Made by a program: the position numbers and the translations under genes
Shown: piece after piece, positions 27,580-36,359 of the stretch
Layout of the letters: each line of letters opens with the position of its first letter
Numbering within the stretch: the stretch's first letter is position 1
From: Propionibacterium sp.
Lineage (GTDB): Bacteria > Actinomycetota > Actinomycetes > Propionibacteriales > Propionibacteriaceae
NCBI GenBank assembly: GCA_012517405.1
Contig: JAAYVB010000006.1
Location: 62,001 to 126,000, forward strand
Length of the DNA: 64,000 nucleotides
Direction: 5' to 3'
The notes under the pieces: generated by a model
Told to the model about the DNA's origin: nothing
Seen by the model: the letters and a program-made list of their open reading frames with translations, nothing else
Databases searched by the model: none

Positions 27580-29046
27580 ATGTCAGACCGTATCGCACAA
27601 CTCGAGCAGCAGGTTCTCGAGGCCCTCCCGAAGGGCCTGTTCATCGGTGGTGAGTGGATCGAAACATCCAGCACCATCCCGGTCGAGAACCCCGCCAAGG
27701 GCGCACCGTTCGCCGAAATCGCCGATGCCACTCCCGAGCAGGCCGTTCTGGCATTGGACGCCGCCTGCGATGCCGCCGCAAGCTGGGCCGCCACCAAGCC
27801 TCGTGAGCGTGCCGAGCTGCTGCGCCGCGTCTTTGACCTGATCAATGAGCGCAAGGATATCTTCGCGGCCCTGATGACCATGGAGATGGGCAAGACTTTC
27901 AACGAGGCGCTGGGCGAAGTGGCCTATGGCAACGAGTACGTGCGCTGGTTCAGTGAACAGACCTGCCGCATCGCGGGCTACAACTCCATCGCTCCTGCCT
28001 CGGGCAAGCGAATCCTGACCGAGAAGGTTCCGGTCGGTCCGGTGCTGGCGATCACGCCGTGGAACTTCCCGCTGGCGATGGCCACCCGCAAGATCGCGCC
28101 GGCGCTGGCGGCCGGGTGCACCGTCGTCGTCAAGCCCGCCAAGCTGACTCCGCTCACGACCCTGCTCTTCGGCAAGATCCTGCAGGAGGCCGGATTGCCC
28201 GCCGGTGTGGTGAACATCATCACAACGAATCGTTCCGGCGCGACCACCGGCCCGCTGATCTCCGATCCGCGGATGCGCAAGATCACCTTCACCGGCTCGA
28301 CAGAAGTGGGCGTCGGATTGCTGCGTCAGGCCGCCGGCCGGGTGCTACGCACGTCCATGGAGCTTGGCGGCAATGCGCCGGTCGTGGTGCTGGCCGACGC
28401 CGATCTGGACGTCGCGGTCCAGGGCGCCATGGATGCCAAGATGCGCAATCTGGGTGAGGCGTGCACCGCCGGCAACCGGTTCATCGTCCATGAGTCGATC
28501 GCCGACGAGTTCACGAAGCGCTTCACCGAGCGGATGGCGGCGCAGACCGTCGGCTACGGGCTCGATCCTGCCACCAACGTTGGTCCGCTGATCGACAACG
28601 ACCAGCGCAGCAAGGTGCTGGAACTCATTCAGGATGCCGTCGACAAGGGTGGAAAGATCACCACCGGTGGCAACCGGCTCGATCGTCCCGGCTACTTCAT
28701 GCAGCCGACCGTGGTCAGCGACATCCAGCCCGGCGCTCGGGTATTGACGGAGGAGATCTTCGGCCCGTTCGCTCCGATCATCACGTTCTCCACCGAGCAG
28801 GAGGCCATCGACATCGCCAACGGCACCGACTTCGGCTTGGCCGCGTACGTCTTCTCCAACGACCTGCGCACCGCGATGCGCGTGGGCGATGGCATCGAGA
28901 CCGGCATGGTCGGCATCAACACCGGTGTCGTCTCCGATGCGGCCGCCCCCTTCGGCGGCGTCAAGATGTCCGGACTGGGACGCGAGGGCTCCGAGTTGGG
29001 TATCGAGGAATACCTCGAGACCAAGTACTACGCGCTGCCCTTGTGA
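27580..29046 (+). CDS. NAD(P)-dependent aldehyde dehydrogenase (succinate-semialdehyde type)
   Basis: A 488-residue aldehyde dehydrogenase. Visible are ITPWNFPLAMATRK, the catalytic Glu in MELGGNAPVVV, the catalytic Cys in LGEACTAGNRF, and EEIFGPFAPI. The sequence pattern is nearest to the GabD group, which oxidises succinate semialdehyde and related omega-oxoacids. It follows an SDR gene and ends just before a strong terminator. The actual aldehyde may be another short oxoacid from the divergent E1/E2 cluster. Confidence 0.9.
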   Translation: MSDRIAQLEQQVLEALPKGLFIGGEWIETSSTIPVENPAKGAPFAEIADATPEQAVLALDAACDAAASWAATKPRERAELLRRVFDLINERKDIFAALMTMEMGKTFNEALGEVAYGNEYVRWFSEQTCRIAGYNSIAPASGKRILTEKVPVGPVLAITPWNFPLAMATRKIAPALAAGCTVVVKPAKLTPLTTLLFGKILQEAGLPAGVVNIITTNRSGATTGPLISDPRMRKITFTGSTEVGVGLLRQAAGRVLRTSMELGGNAPVVVLADADLDVAVQGAMDAKMRNLGEACTAGNRFIVHESIADEFTKRFTERMAAQTVGYGLDPATNVGPLIDNDQRSKVLELIQDAVDKGGKITTGGNRLDRPGYFMQPTVVSDIQPGARVLTEEIFGPFAPIITFSTEQEAIDIANGTDFGLAAYVFSNDLRTAMRVGDGIETGMVGINTGVVSDAAAPFGGVKMSGLGREGSELGIEEYLETKYYALPL

Positions 29047-29059
29047 TCCGACAGTATTG

Positions 29060-29112
29060 AAAGCTGTGCCGCGCCCGGCTCGATCTGCGGGCGCGGCACA
29101 GCTTTGTCTTTC
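29060..29112 (+). terminator. strong intrinsic terminator after the aldehyde dehydrogenase
   Basis: A perfect 18-base stem (29060-29077 with 29088-29105) around a 10-base loop, starting AAAGCTGTGCC and ending GGCACAGCTTT, followed by GTCTTT. It also separates the convergent pckG. Confidence 0.9.
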
Positions 29113-29131
29113 CCTTGTTGGTCCGTCCCTG

Positions 29132-31036
29132 TTATGACTGTGCGGACGACTCGCGGACCTGGTCGATTCGCGCGCGAAGGCTGCTGAGTTGGCGTTCGAG
29201 TTCGCTGGGTACCTTGGCGCCGAACTGCGCGAAGTACTCTTCGGCCGAGTCGGCCTCGGCCGACCATTCCGCCGGATCGAGTTCGAACAGTGCCTCAACC
29301 TGCTGCTCGCTGATGTCGAGGCCATCGAGGTTGAGCTCGCCAGGGGCGGGGATGCGTCCGCTGATCGCCTCGGCACCTTGTGCGTTGCCCATCACCCGCT
29401 GCAGGGCCCACTCGATAGGACGACTGTTCTCGCCAAACCCCGGCCACAACCATCGGCCCGTGGCGTCCTTCCGGAACCAGTTGACCTGGAAGATCCGGGG
29501 CGCCTTGTCACCCAGCACCTCGCCCATCCTCAGCCAGTGTGCCCAGTAGTCGGCCATGTTGTAGCCGCAGAACGGCAGCATCGCGAACGGGTCATGGCGT
29601 AGGAAGCCGACCTTGCCCTCGGCTGCGGCGGTCTGCTCACTGGAGACCATGGCGCCCATCAAGACACCGTGGGCCCAGTCGTAGGACTCGCTGATGAGCG
29701 GGACGGTGTGAGCCCGCCGGCCGCCGAACAAGATGACATCGATCGGTACGCCTGCCGGGTCGTCCCAGTCGTCCGAGATCGACTCGGCTTGCGAGGCATG
29801 CACGGTGAACCGGCCATTAGGATGGGCTGCCGTGCGGCCGCACCCGGGCGTCCAGTCATTGCCCTGCCAGTCGATCAGGTGGGCCGGAGGCTCGGGGGTC
29901 ATGCCCTCCCACCAGACGTCGCCATCGTCTGTCAGCGCAACGTTGGTGAAGATCACGTTGCGGGACAGGGCGTGCAGGCACGTCGGATTCGTCCGCTCCG
30001 AGGTGCCGGGGGCGACTCCGAAGAAGCCACACTCGGGATTGATTGCATACAGCCGTCCGTCCGGACCCGGACGCATCCAGGCGATGTCGTCGCCCACGGT
30101 CTCGACTTTCCAGCCGGGGATCGTCGGCCGCAGCATCGCCAGGTTGGTCTTGCCGCATGCCGACGGGAATGCGGCCGCAAGGTGAAACACCTGTCCCTGG
30201 GGCGAAGTGATCTTCAAGATCAGCATGTGCTCGGCCATCCAGCCCTCATCCCGGGCCAGCACACTGGCGATTCGCAACGCATAGCATTTCTTGCCCAGCA
30301 GCGCGTTACCGCCGTAACCGGAACCATAGGACCAGATTTCCCGGGTCTCGGGGAAATGGCAGATGTACTTCTGCTCGTTGCACGGCCAGGCCACGTCCGG
30401 AATGCGCCTGCCATCAGCGTCCACCAGCGGATAGCCGACCGAGTGCACCGCAGGCACCCAGTCCGCGCCGGATGCGATCGCGTCGAGCGCCTCGGTGCCC
30501 ATATAGGTCATGATCCGCATGCTCGTCACGACGTAGGGTGAGTCGGTGATCTCCACGCCAAGCCGGCTGATATCGCCGCCGATGGGGCCCATCGAGAACG
30601 GGATCACATACATGGTGCGTCCGCGCATCGAGCCGTCGAACACCTCCGCAAGGGTTCTTCTCATGGCGGCGGGTTCGGCCCAGTTATTGGTGGGACCCGC
30701 GTCGGATTCCCGCTCCGAGCAGATAAAGGTGCGGCGCTCGACCCGGGCAACGTCCGATGGTGTCGATCGCGCGAGATAGCTGCCCGGCCGCAACTGGGGG
30801 TTGAGGCGGACGAGTTCACCCGACGCCACCATCTCGTCGTAGAGCATGTCCCGTTCGGTCTGGGACCCGTCGCACCAGTGGATCTCGTCAGGCTGGGTGA
30901 GGTCGGCGACGGCAGCAACCCAGGTGACCACCTCCTCAGGAGCGTTGGGGGGCGCGCTGGTGGCCCACCGATCATCAGCGGTAGCTATCAGCTCGGGTGG
31001 GCTCAATCGCTCAGGTCTTGATTTGAGTGGGGACAC
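29132..31036 (-). CDS. pckG: phosphoenolpyruvate carboxykinase (GTP)
   Basis: A 634-residue GTP-dependent PEPCK interconverting oxaloacetate and PEP. Visible are the kinase-1a P-loop [21 protein letters not shown] (metal-binding), [13 protein letters not shown], and the guanine-site region [10 protein letters not shown]. Length is normal. The start is GTG at 31036 with AAAGGAG six bases upstream. With aconitase nearby it fits carbon flow between TCA intermediates and glycolysis; in propionic-acid bacteria this node is important. The 460 bases upstream form an unusually long leader or promoter region. Confidence 0.96.
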   Translation of the reverse strand: MSPLKSRPERLSPPELIATADDRWATSAPPNAPEEVVTWVAAVADLTQPDEIHWCDGSQTERDMLYDEMVASGELVRLNPQLRPGSYLARSTPSDVARVERRTFICSERESDAGPTNNWAEPAAMRRTLAEVFDGSMRGRTMYVIPFSMGPIGGDISRLGVEITDSPYVVTSMRIMTYMGTEALDAIASGADWVPAVHSVGYPLVDADGRRIPDVAWPCNEQKYICHFPETREIWSYGSGYGGNALLGKKCYALRIASVLARDEGWMAEHMLILKITSPQGQVFHLAAAFPSACGKTNLAMLRPTIPGWKVETVGDDIAWMRPGPDGRLYAINPECGFFGVAPGTSERTNPTCLHALSRNVIFTNVALTDDGDVWWEGMTPEPPAHLIDWQGNDWTPGCGRTAAHPNGRFTVHASQAESISDDWDDPAGVPIDVILFGGRRAHTVPLISESYDWAHGVLMGAMVSSEQTAAAEGKVGFLRHDPFAMLPFCGYNMADYWAHWLRMGEVLGDKAPRIFQVNWFRKDATGRWLWPGFGENSRPIEWALQRVMGNAQGAEAISGRIPAPGELNLDGLDISEQQVEALFELDPAEWSAEADSAEEYFAQFGAKVPSELERQLSSLRARIDQVRESSAQS

Positions 31037-31499
31037 GCTAGCTCCTTTGCTCGAATGAACGTCGATAGCCGAGGCCCTGGGGTTTCGACGGGGAGCTTGA
31101 AAACGGACGGCGGGCAGGTGCCACGAACCGCTCCTGCCAGTCGGCTGCCATCAAGACCGCTACGATCCGTTCGGGCATCGTGGTCCAGATACCGTCGAAT
31201 GCCCCCGGACATCTCACCGATCAGGGCATTGACGAGATTGCTCCCGCCTTTGGTGGAGACACCTGTCCAGGACGCTGATCGGCCGGCTTCACGACGACAC
31301 ATGCCGTTCCTGCGAGAGCTCAGCAACTTCGCTGCTACTGCTTAACCGCAGGATACAACCGACAGCGCTGTTAAGGGCATTCTCAGGGACAGGCAGCCCG
31401 CCTCGGAACAGCCGGCAGACTCGCGCGGGAGACATCGTCCCGTCGGCAGCTGCCGGTGCACACTGCTGCTCGATCCGGGCGATGGCAGGCCACGCCAGC
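31037..31499. other. 463-base intergenic region upstream of pckG
   Basis: No gene with a recognisable product is seen. Short minus-strand reading frames here lack family features and good starts. The region could hold the pckG promoter and a long 5' leader. Small inverted repeats such as CAGCTGCCGGTG around 31447 are present, but I recognise no known riboswitch or small RNA. Confidence 0.4.
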
Positions 31500-32669
31500 T
31501 CAGTGCGGACGAAGGACTGCCACGCACTCCATGTGATGGGTCATCGGGAACAAATCGAATGCGCGCAACGATTCCAGCCGGTAGCCGCAGGTGGCGAAGG
31601 TGGCCAGATCGCGCGCCAACGCAGCCGGATCGCAGGCCACATAGGCGATCCCTGTGGGTTCCAGCCCCGCCAGCTGCCTCACCACACCGGCACCAGCGCC
31701 GGTACGTGGAGGATCCAGGACGATCAGGTCCGTCTTCTTGGCAAGCCGAGAGCCGGCCTTGTCCACCCGCATCGCATGGAAGCGCGCCTGCGGAACGTTG
31801 AGCTTGGCCAGTTCGATGGCCGAACGGCTGGCCTCGATACCGGTCACCCGACAGCCTGCGTCCACCAGCGCGCCGGCGAACAGCCCGCAGCCGCAGTACA
31901 GATCGGCGACCTGCTCCCCCGCCTTCGGGTTCAAGCCATCGAGCACAGCAGCGGTCAAGGTTTCGGCCGCGCCCGGATGCACCTGCCAGAACCCGTCGGC
32001 CCGCACCCGGTAGGCACGGCCACCGACATGTTGAGTAACGATCTGGCTGCCGGTCAGTAGCTCGCCACCTGGGCCGAGCACCGTGCAGCCGTCGTCCGAT
32101 ATCACGACCTGCAGCTCGCCGTCGTGTCCAGCAAACCGGCCGAGATCGGCAGGCCCGCCCGGGTGCGCAATCCGGCAGCCGCCCACGGGCAGCTCCACCA
32201 GTTCGTCCGAACGCCAGGCTCGCAAGCCCACCCGATGATCGCGAACCAGATAGCGCATCCTGGTCCGCCAGCCGAGGCCGTCGGCATCACCGGGCACCGG
32301 CTCCACAGTCACGTCGATATCCAGTCCAGCCAGCCGGCGCAGCTGTTCGGCCAGTACCTGCGCCTTCAGCTCGCGTTGCCGAGGCACCGCAACATGCTGA
32401 AAGTCGCAGCCCCCGCAGCGGCCGGCTACCGGGCACGGTGGGATCACCCGGTCGGGACTCGCCTCAATGACCTCGGCGACCTCGCCCCACCACATGCGCG
32501 GCTTGGAATCGTCGGTGATGCGCACCCGCACCCGCTCACCCGGAATGCCGTACCGGACGAATACCACGCGCCCGTCGAGCCGAGCGACGCAGTGACCGCC
32601 GTGGGCTATCGGGCCCAACTCGACGCAGGGATAGTCCGCCATGGCATCTTCTCGGGTCTGAGTGTTCAC
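31500..32669 (-). CDS. TRAM-domain class I SAM-dependent RNA methyltransferase (TrmA/RlmD family)
   Basis: A 389-residue uridine-5 methyltransferase. It has an N-terminal TRAM domain (VELGPIAHGGHCVARLDGR), a [4Fe-4S] Cys set (CPVAGRCGGCDFQHV, plus a later Cys), the SAM motif DLYCGCGLFAGAL, DPPRTGAG, and the catalytic Cys in YVACDPAALARDL. The family methylates U in rRNA or tRNA; which target is unknown. GTG 32669 has GGAG seven bases upstream and is used; the ATG at 32642 is the alternative. It lies just downstream of DUF3710 and dut, a typical actinobacterial arrangement. Confidence 0.9.
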   Translation of the reverse strand: MNTQTREDAMADYPCVELGPIAHGGHCVARLDGRVVFVRYGIPGERVRVRITDDSKPRMWWGEVAEVIEASPDRVIPPCPVAGRCGGCDFQHVAVPRQRELKAQVLAEQLRRLAGLDIDVTVEPVPGDADGLGWRTRMRYLVRDHRVGLRAWRSDELVELPVGGCRIAHPGGPADLGRFAGHDGELQVVISDDGCTVLGPGGELLTGSQIVTQHVGGRAYRVRADGFWQVHPGAAETLTAAVLDGLNPKAGEQVADLYCGCGLFAGALVDAGCRVTGIEASRSAIELAKLNVPQARFHAMRVDKAGSRLAKKTDLIVLDPPRTGAGAGVVRQLAGLEPTGIAYVACDPAALARDLATFATCGYRLESLRAFDLFPMTHHMECVAVLRPH

Positions 32670-32740
32670 CTCACTGCTCCGACCCAGCGGAGGCGAGGCT
32701 GAGCCGGCCGGTGGCATCCACCATGAATCGGCGTCAGGGA

Positions 32741-33556
32741 TCAGCCCTCGGCCCGGGAGGCCTTCTCCGCCCCGGCATCCTTGGTGGCCACCGAGCTTGG
32801 CAGCGTCATCGGGATCAGGTCGCCTGGCACCCGCGGCTCCGAATCGCGGCGGACCACCGTGTTACTGAAGAACTCATAGACCAGTTCCGAGACACCCTCG
32901 ATACCCGACGCCCGGCCGGCCTCTCCCATCACCACTCCGCGCAGCATCCAGCGCGGACCCTCGGCAAACCAGGTGCGCGAGATGTGCACCACCCTGTTGC
33001 CCTTGGGGTCGGTCATGGGGATGACCCGCCGCACCTCGGTGCCGAAGGGCCCCTCGGCGAGGGTTGCCTTGCCGCCCGCCTTCTCAGTGGCAGCGATCAT
33101 CTCATTGCGGATGTCTCCCACCATCGACGTGTGGGCCGGTGCAGCGAACAGGGCGACCTCGATTGCCGATGCGCCGGCCATCACCAGCGCTGCCTGCACC
33201 TTCTTGGTGCGCTGATCGACCTGCAGCTGCATCTGCATGCCCTCGAAAGGGGTCAGCACCACACAACCGAAATCGAGGCGCTCGATATCGTCGGCATCCA
33301 GATCGACCTCGGTGAGATCGAAGGGCCCGTCCTCACGCCAGTCACGGCTGGCATCGAGTGCCGCCCACTCGTCGATTTCTTCCTCGGCGTCATCGGACTC
33401 ATCGCCGTCGGCAGCGGACGCGCCGGCCTCCGATTCCTCGGCGGCTGCGTCGTCGTGCGCCTCAGCGTCGTCCTCGAGCTCGTCGAGAGTCTCCTCATCG
33501 ACAGCCGACTCGTCGTCCTGGTCAGCGTCGTTACGCTTCTTGCGGCCAAAGATCAC
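32741..33556 (-). CDS. DUF3710 family protein
   Basis: A 271-residue actinobacterial protein of unknown function. It starts FGRKKR, followed by a very acidic, disordered stretch (about residues 10-65), then the DUF3710 core with RLDFGCVVLTPFEGM, GGKATLAEGPFGTEVRR and FAEGPRWMLRGVVMGEAG. The GTG at 33556 follows AAGGGG. It sits directly downstream of dut. No catalytic residues are known. Confidence 0.88.
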   Translation of the reverse strand: MIFGRKKRNDADQDDESAVDEETLDELEDDAEAHDDAAAEESEAGASAADGDESDDAEEEIDEWAALDASRDWREDGPFDLTEVDLDADDIERLDFGCVVLTPFEGMQMQLQVDQRTKKVQAALVMAGASAIEVALFAAPAHTSMVGDIRNEMIAATEKAGGKATLAEGPFGTEVRRVIPMTDPKGNRVVHISRTWFAEGPRWMLRGVVMGEAGRASGIEGVSELVYEFFSNTVVRRDSEPRVPGDLIPMTLPSSVATKDAGAEKASRAEG

Positions 33557-33587
33557 GTTATGTCCCCTTTTAGAAATCGGTTCAAGA

Positions 33588-34079
33588 CTAACCGGCTGCG
33601 GGCGCCGAACCTGAATCGTCCCGCCAGGCCGTGACTCCGCCGGTCGAGCCATGGCCATCGGCACCGCGCTCGCTGGTCGGCAATTCGTCGACCGGTTCGA
33701 AGTGGACGCGCAGCACCTGCTGGACGACCAGCTGAGCGATCAGGTCTCCGCGGTGCAGTTCGATCGGTGTTCTCTGGTCGGTGTTGAGCAGGCAGACCTT
33801 GATCTCCCCGCGGTAGCCGGCGTCTACGGTGCCCGGCGCATTGACGATCGTCAACCCGCTGCGAGCAGCAAGTCCCGAGCGAGGATGCACGAAACCCGCG
33901 TAGCCGTCCGGCAATGCGATCGAGACGCCGGTCGGCACCAGGACGCGCTGCCCCGGCTCGATCACCACGTCGACCGCGGTGGCCAGATCCGCTCCTGCAT
34001 CGCCGGCGCGGGCGTAGGCGGGCAAAGGCAGCCCATCGTCGATCATCCGGATTGGGACTACCAGCTCAGCTCCGCTCAC
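33588..34079 (-). CDS. dut: deoxyuridine 5'-triphosphate nucleotidohydrolase
   Basis: A 163-residue trimeric dUTPase that converts dUTP to dUMP and so keeps uracil out of DNA. The five motifs are visible: [51 protein letters not shown] and the C-terminal GSTGGVTA arm. The GTG at 34079 begins [12 protein letters not shown]. It is divergent from the DUF4235 gene, with a gap of about 45 bases. Confidence 0.96.
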   Translation of the reverse strand: MSGAELVVPIRMIDDGLPLPAYARAGDAGADLATAVDVVIEPGQRVLVPTGVSIALPDGYAGFVHPRSGLAARSGLTIVNAPGTVDAGYRGEIKVCLLNTDQRTPIELHRGDLIAQLVVQQVLRVHFEPVDELPTSERGADGHGSTGGVTAWRDDSGSAPAAG

Positions 34080-34124
34080 CTGTGCAAGGTTAGTTCACGA
34101 TGCCGAGCCCAGCGGTGGCCTAGG

Positions 34125-34409
34125 ATGTCAGATGTGAGCGATGCAGCAGATAAGAGCAACCCGACCTCGGGCATTGAGTTCAAGATCATCGCGGGGGCTT
34201 TGGGTGCCGTCGCGACGTTCGCCGTCCAGAAGCTCATTCGGAGCGGTTGGAAGCAGATCACCGGCCAGGAGCCGCCTGACCCCAACGACCCCGACGCCTC
34301 AGCTGTGGCAGCCATCGCCTGGGTGGCTGCGAGCGCGGTCGGTGTTTCGGTCGCCCAGGTAGTCACCCGGCGGTTCGCCGCCAAGCGGTACCGCAGCCTC
34401 GGGCACTGA
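34125..34409 (+). CDS. DUF4235 family membrane protein
   Basis: A 94-residue protein with two hydrophobic segments (about residues 18-36 and 60-80) and the family motif WKQITGQEPPDPNDPDAS followed by AAIAWVAASAVGVSVAQVVTRR. Both ends are probably cytoplasmic. The function is unknown. The ATG at 34125 is used; a GTG three codons later has AGGAT at eight bases and may be the true start. A strong terminator follows. Confidence 0.85.
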   Translation: MSDVSDAADKSNPTSGIEFKIIAGALGAVATFAVQKLIRSGWKQITGQEPPDPNDPDASAVAAIAWVAASAVGVSVAQVVTRRFAAKRYRSLGH

Positions 34410-34430
34410 ACGCCAGGTTTCGATCGTCAG

Positions 34431-34490
34431 AAGCCGAACTGCCCGACCCGTCAACCGTGAAGTTGACCGGCCGGGCAGTTCGGCTTTTTC
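34431..34490 (+). terminator. intrinsic terminator after the DUF4235 gene
   Basis: Perfect 15-base arms (34431-34445 and 34472-34486; AAGCCGAACTGCCCG form) with a second inner stem GTCAAC/GTTGAC, followed by TTTTTC. Clear plus-strand terminator. Confidence 0.92.
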
Positions 34491-34542
34491 AGAGCGCGGC
34501 CGGTCCGACCGCGTTGAATAGGTGGAATAGAGGTGGAGAGAA

Positions 34543-34839
34543 CTAGACGCAGTCGACGCAGTAGTCGAGCCCGCCGCGGGTCTCGGCAAGCTGACTGCGA
34601 TGCTTCACCAGGAAGCACGACGCGCAGGTGAACTCATCGGCCTGACGCGGCAGTACGCGGACGGTTAGTTCCTCATGGGAAAGGTCGGCGCCGGGCAACT
34701 CGAAGGCTTCAGCAGCCTCCACCTCGTCCTCGTCGACCTGGCCGGACTGTTTGTCATTGCGGCGGCTCTTGAGCTCTTCGAGTGAGTCCTCACTCATCTC
34801 CTCATCGGACTTACGAGGAGCGTCGTAGTCAGTAGCCAT
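34543..34839 (-). CDS. DUF4193 family zinc-ribbon-like protein
   Basis: A 98-residue conserved actinobacterial protein. The N-terminal half is acidic (MATDYDAPRKSDEEMSEDSL); the C-terminal half has two Cys pairs, FTCASCFLVKHRSQL and DYCVDCV, consistent with one zinc site. It resembles RNA polymerase-associated or transcription-related small proteins in composition, but its function is not known to me. A palindrome CAGCCA-TG-TGGCTG at 34885-34898 lies in its upstream region. Confidence 0.9.
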   Translation of the reverse strand: MATDYDAPRKSDEEMSEDSLEELKSRRNDKQSGQVDEDEVEAAEAFELPGADLSHEELTVRVLPRQADEFTCASCFLVKHRSQLAETRGGLDYCVDCV

Positions 34840-35021
34840 TGTGCCCTTCCGGAATGTGATGCATTGTTACTTGCCCTGCACGGCCAGCCATGTGGCTGTC
34901 GATGCATGTTGTACCATACCGGCACAAATTACCGAACCTGCCCCCAATCCCCAGACATCCAAGGCGGCGCGGCAGACGCACGTGCATTGGGCTTGAGGGG
35001 TAGGTTTACCTGGCAAGGATA

Positions 35022-35039
35022 GGGCGCGTTCGCGCGTCC
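35022..35039 (+). promoter_or_regulatory. UUCG-capped hairpin in the sepH leader
   Basis: GGGCGCG and CGCGTCC form seven pairs (one G-U) around a TTCG tetraloop, 33 bases before the sepH ATG. It could influence mRNA stability or translation. No role is known. Confidence 0.35.
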
Positions 35040-35071
35040 AACAAGCAGCTCGACATCAGGGAGACCGGCGA

Positions 35072-36310
35072 ATGGAAAGCGCACTGACGCCGCGCGAGAT
35101 TCAGGCCCGGATTCGAGGCGGGGAATCTCTCGAGGAGGTCGCGCAGGCTGCGGGCGTTTCCGTCGAGCAGATCGATGCCTATGCGGGCCCGGTGCTCGCC
35201 GAACGGGAACATGCTGCCACCTTGGCACGTACTTCGCAGGTGCGCAGGCACCGCGAATCGGGTGTTCAGCGGTTGCTCGGCGAAGTCGTGGCCGACGCAT
35301 TGGCCGCCGAGGGGGTCGCCCCGGAGGAGATCCGCTGGGATTCCTGGCGCGACGAGAACCGCCGCTGGACGGTCCAGGTGAGCTGGCCGAGCAATGGCGA
35401 GCAGCAACACGCCGACTTCGATTTCGATCAGCGCGGTCGCTACTCGACGGCGAAGGATGCCGGCGCCAAGAAACTCATCGGTGAGCGTCCGCCCCAGGCC
35501 AAGCGTCCCGGAACCCCCAATCCCGACGCCGAGCCGACCGTTGATCTGCACGACGAATTGGCGATCGTGCGGGTTGTTCAAGACAACGCCGAACCCCCGG
35601 CCGTGTTGCCGGATGTCCCGGCGGCACGCATCATCAAGCTTCCCGGACGCGACCAGGACAACATCGACGACGAGCCCGACGACTACGTCGATCCCGAACT
35701 GGAGCAGTTTGACGGCGTCTACGACATCGTGTCGAATCCGCGTTCGGATATGGACGTGCTCTATGACATGCTGTCGGGCTTCAATGAGGACTCCGTGCGC
35801 ATCTACACCGGACTCACCCAGCCGGTGAGCCCGCCGCCCGACCCCGAGCCCGAGGCGCAGCCGCGCTCAGCCCAGCGGCCGAGGCCGAGCGATCCCCGAT
35901 CCCGGCGACGTGGCCGGACTGCCTCCGTGGCGGGTGAGCCCATCGAGGTCGCCCCAGCCGCCGATCAGCCGGCCGAACCCGACGAGCAACCCACCGATGC
36001 CGAGACGGCTCAGTCCGCAGCCACCCCGCCGGAGTCGGCAGCCGCACCGGATTCCCGGGCCGGCGCCCACCCCAAAGCGGCGTCACCGCGGGCCAAGGCG
36101 ACCCACAAGCCGGCCACGCCGAGAACGAAGCCGGCCCAGGCAGCCGCCCATGCCGAGCAGGCATCGACCGAGCCCGAACAGGACGCCTTGGTGAGCGGCC
36201 CCGAGGAGCAGACAACTCCCAAACCGCGCAAGCGCCGCAAGCGCGCGTCGGTGCCCACCTGGGACGAGATCATGTTCGGCGCTCCGCCGCCATCGGATCC
36301 GTCCAACTGA
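35072..36310 (+). CDS. sepH: SepH cell-division protein (DUF3071)
   Basis: A 412-residue actinobacterial cell-division regulator that in Streptomyces and mycobacteria binds FtsZ and stimulates its assembly. The DUF3071 helix-turn-helix region is at the very start: ESALTPREIQARIRGGES, EEVAQAAGVSVEQIDAYAGPVLAEREHAA. A long acidic, Pro/Ala-rich linker follows, and the conserved C-terminal motif KRASVPTWDEIMFG closes it. Known homologues usually have about 50 residues before the ESAL motif; the in-frame upstream sequence here does not resemble them, so this protein appears to start at that motif. GGGAG lies nine bases before the ATG. Confidence 0.9.
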   Translation: MESALTPREIQARIRGGESLEEVAQAAGVSVEQIDAYAGPVLAEREHAATLARTSQVRRHRESGVQRLLGEVVADALAAEGVAPEEIRWDSWRDENRRWTVQVSWPSNGEQQHADFDFDQRGRYSTAKDAGAKKLIGERPPQAKRPGTPNPDAEPTVDLHDELAIVRVVQDNAEPPAVLPDVPAARIIKLPGRDQDNIDDEPDDYVDPELEQFDGVYDIVSNPRSDMDVLYDMLSGFNEDSVRIYTGLTQPVSPPPDPEPEAQPRSAQRPRPSDPRSRRRGRTASVAGEPIEVAPAADQPAEPDEQPTDAETAQSAATPPESAAAPDSRAGAHPKAASPRAKATHKPATPRTKPAQAAAHAEQASTEPEQDALVSGPEEQTTPKPRKRRKRASVPTWDEIMFGAPPPSDPSN

Positions 36311-36323
36311 CCGCCGACCTGCG

Positions 36324-36359
36324 GAGGCGCCGTCCGCCCCTGACCCGGACGGCGGCCTC
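36324..36359. terminator. hairpin between convergent sepH and phosphatase genes
   Basis: GCCGTCC (36329-36335) pairs with GGACGGC (36347-36353), extended by GAGGC with GCCTC and one bulged G. It overlaps the stop codon of the minus-strand gene and may end both transcripts. No U-tract. Confidence 0.5.

Noticed and set aside
31003-31326. Minus-strand frame upstream of pckG
   Set aside because: No homology-like features; it overlaps the pckG start region without a ribosome binding site.
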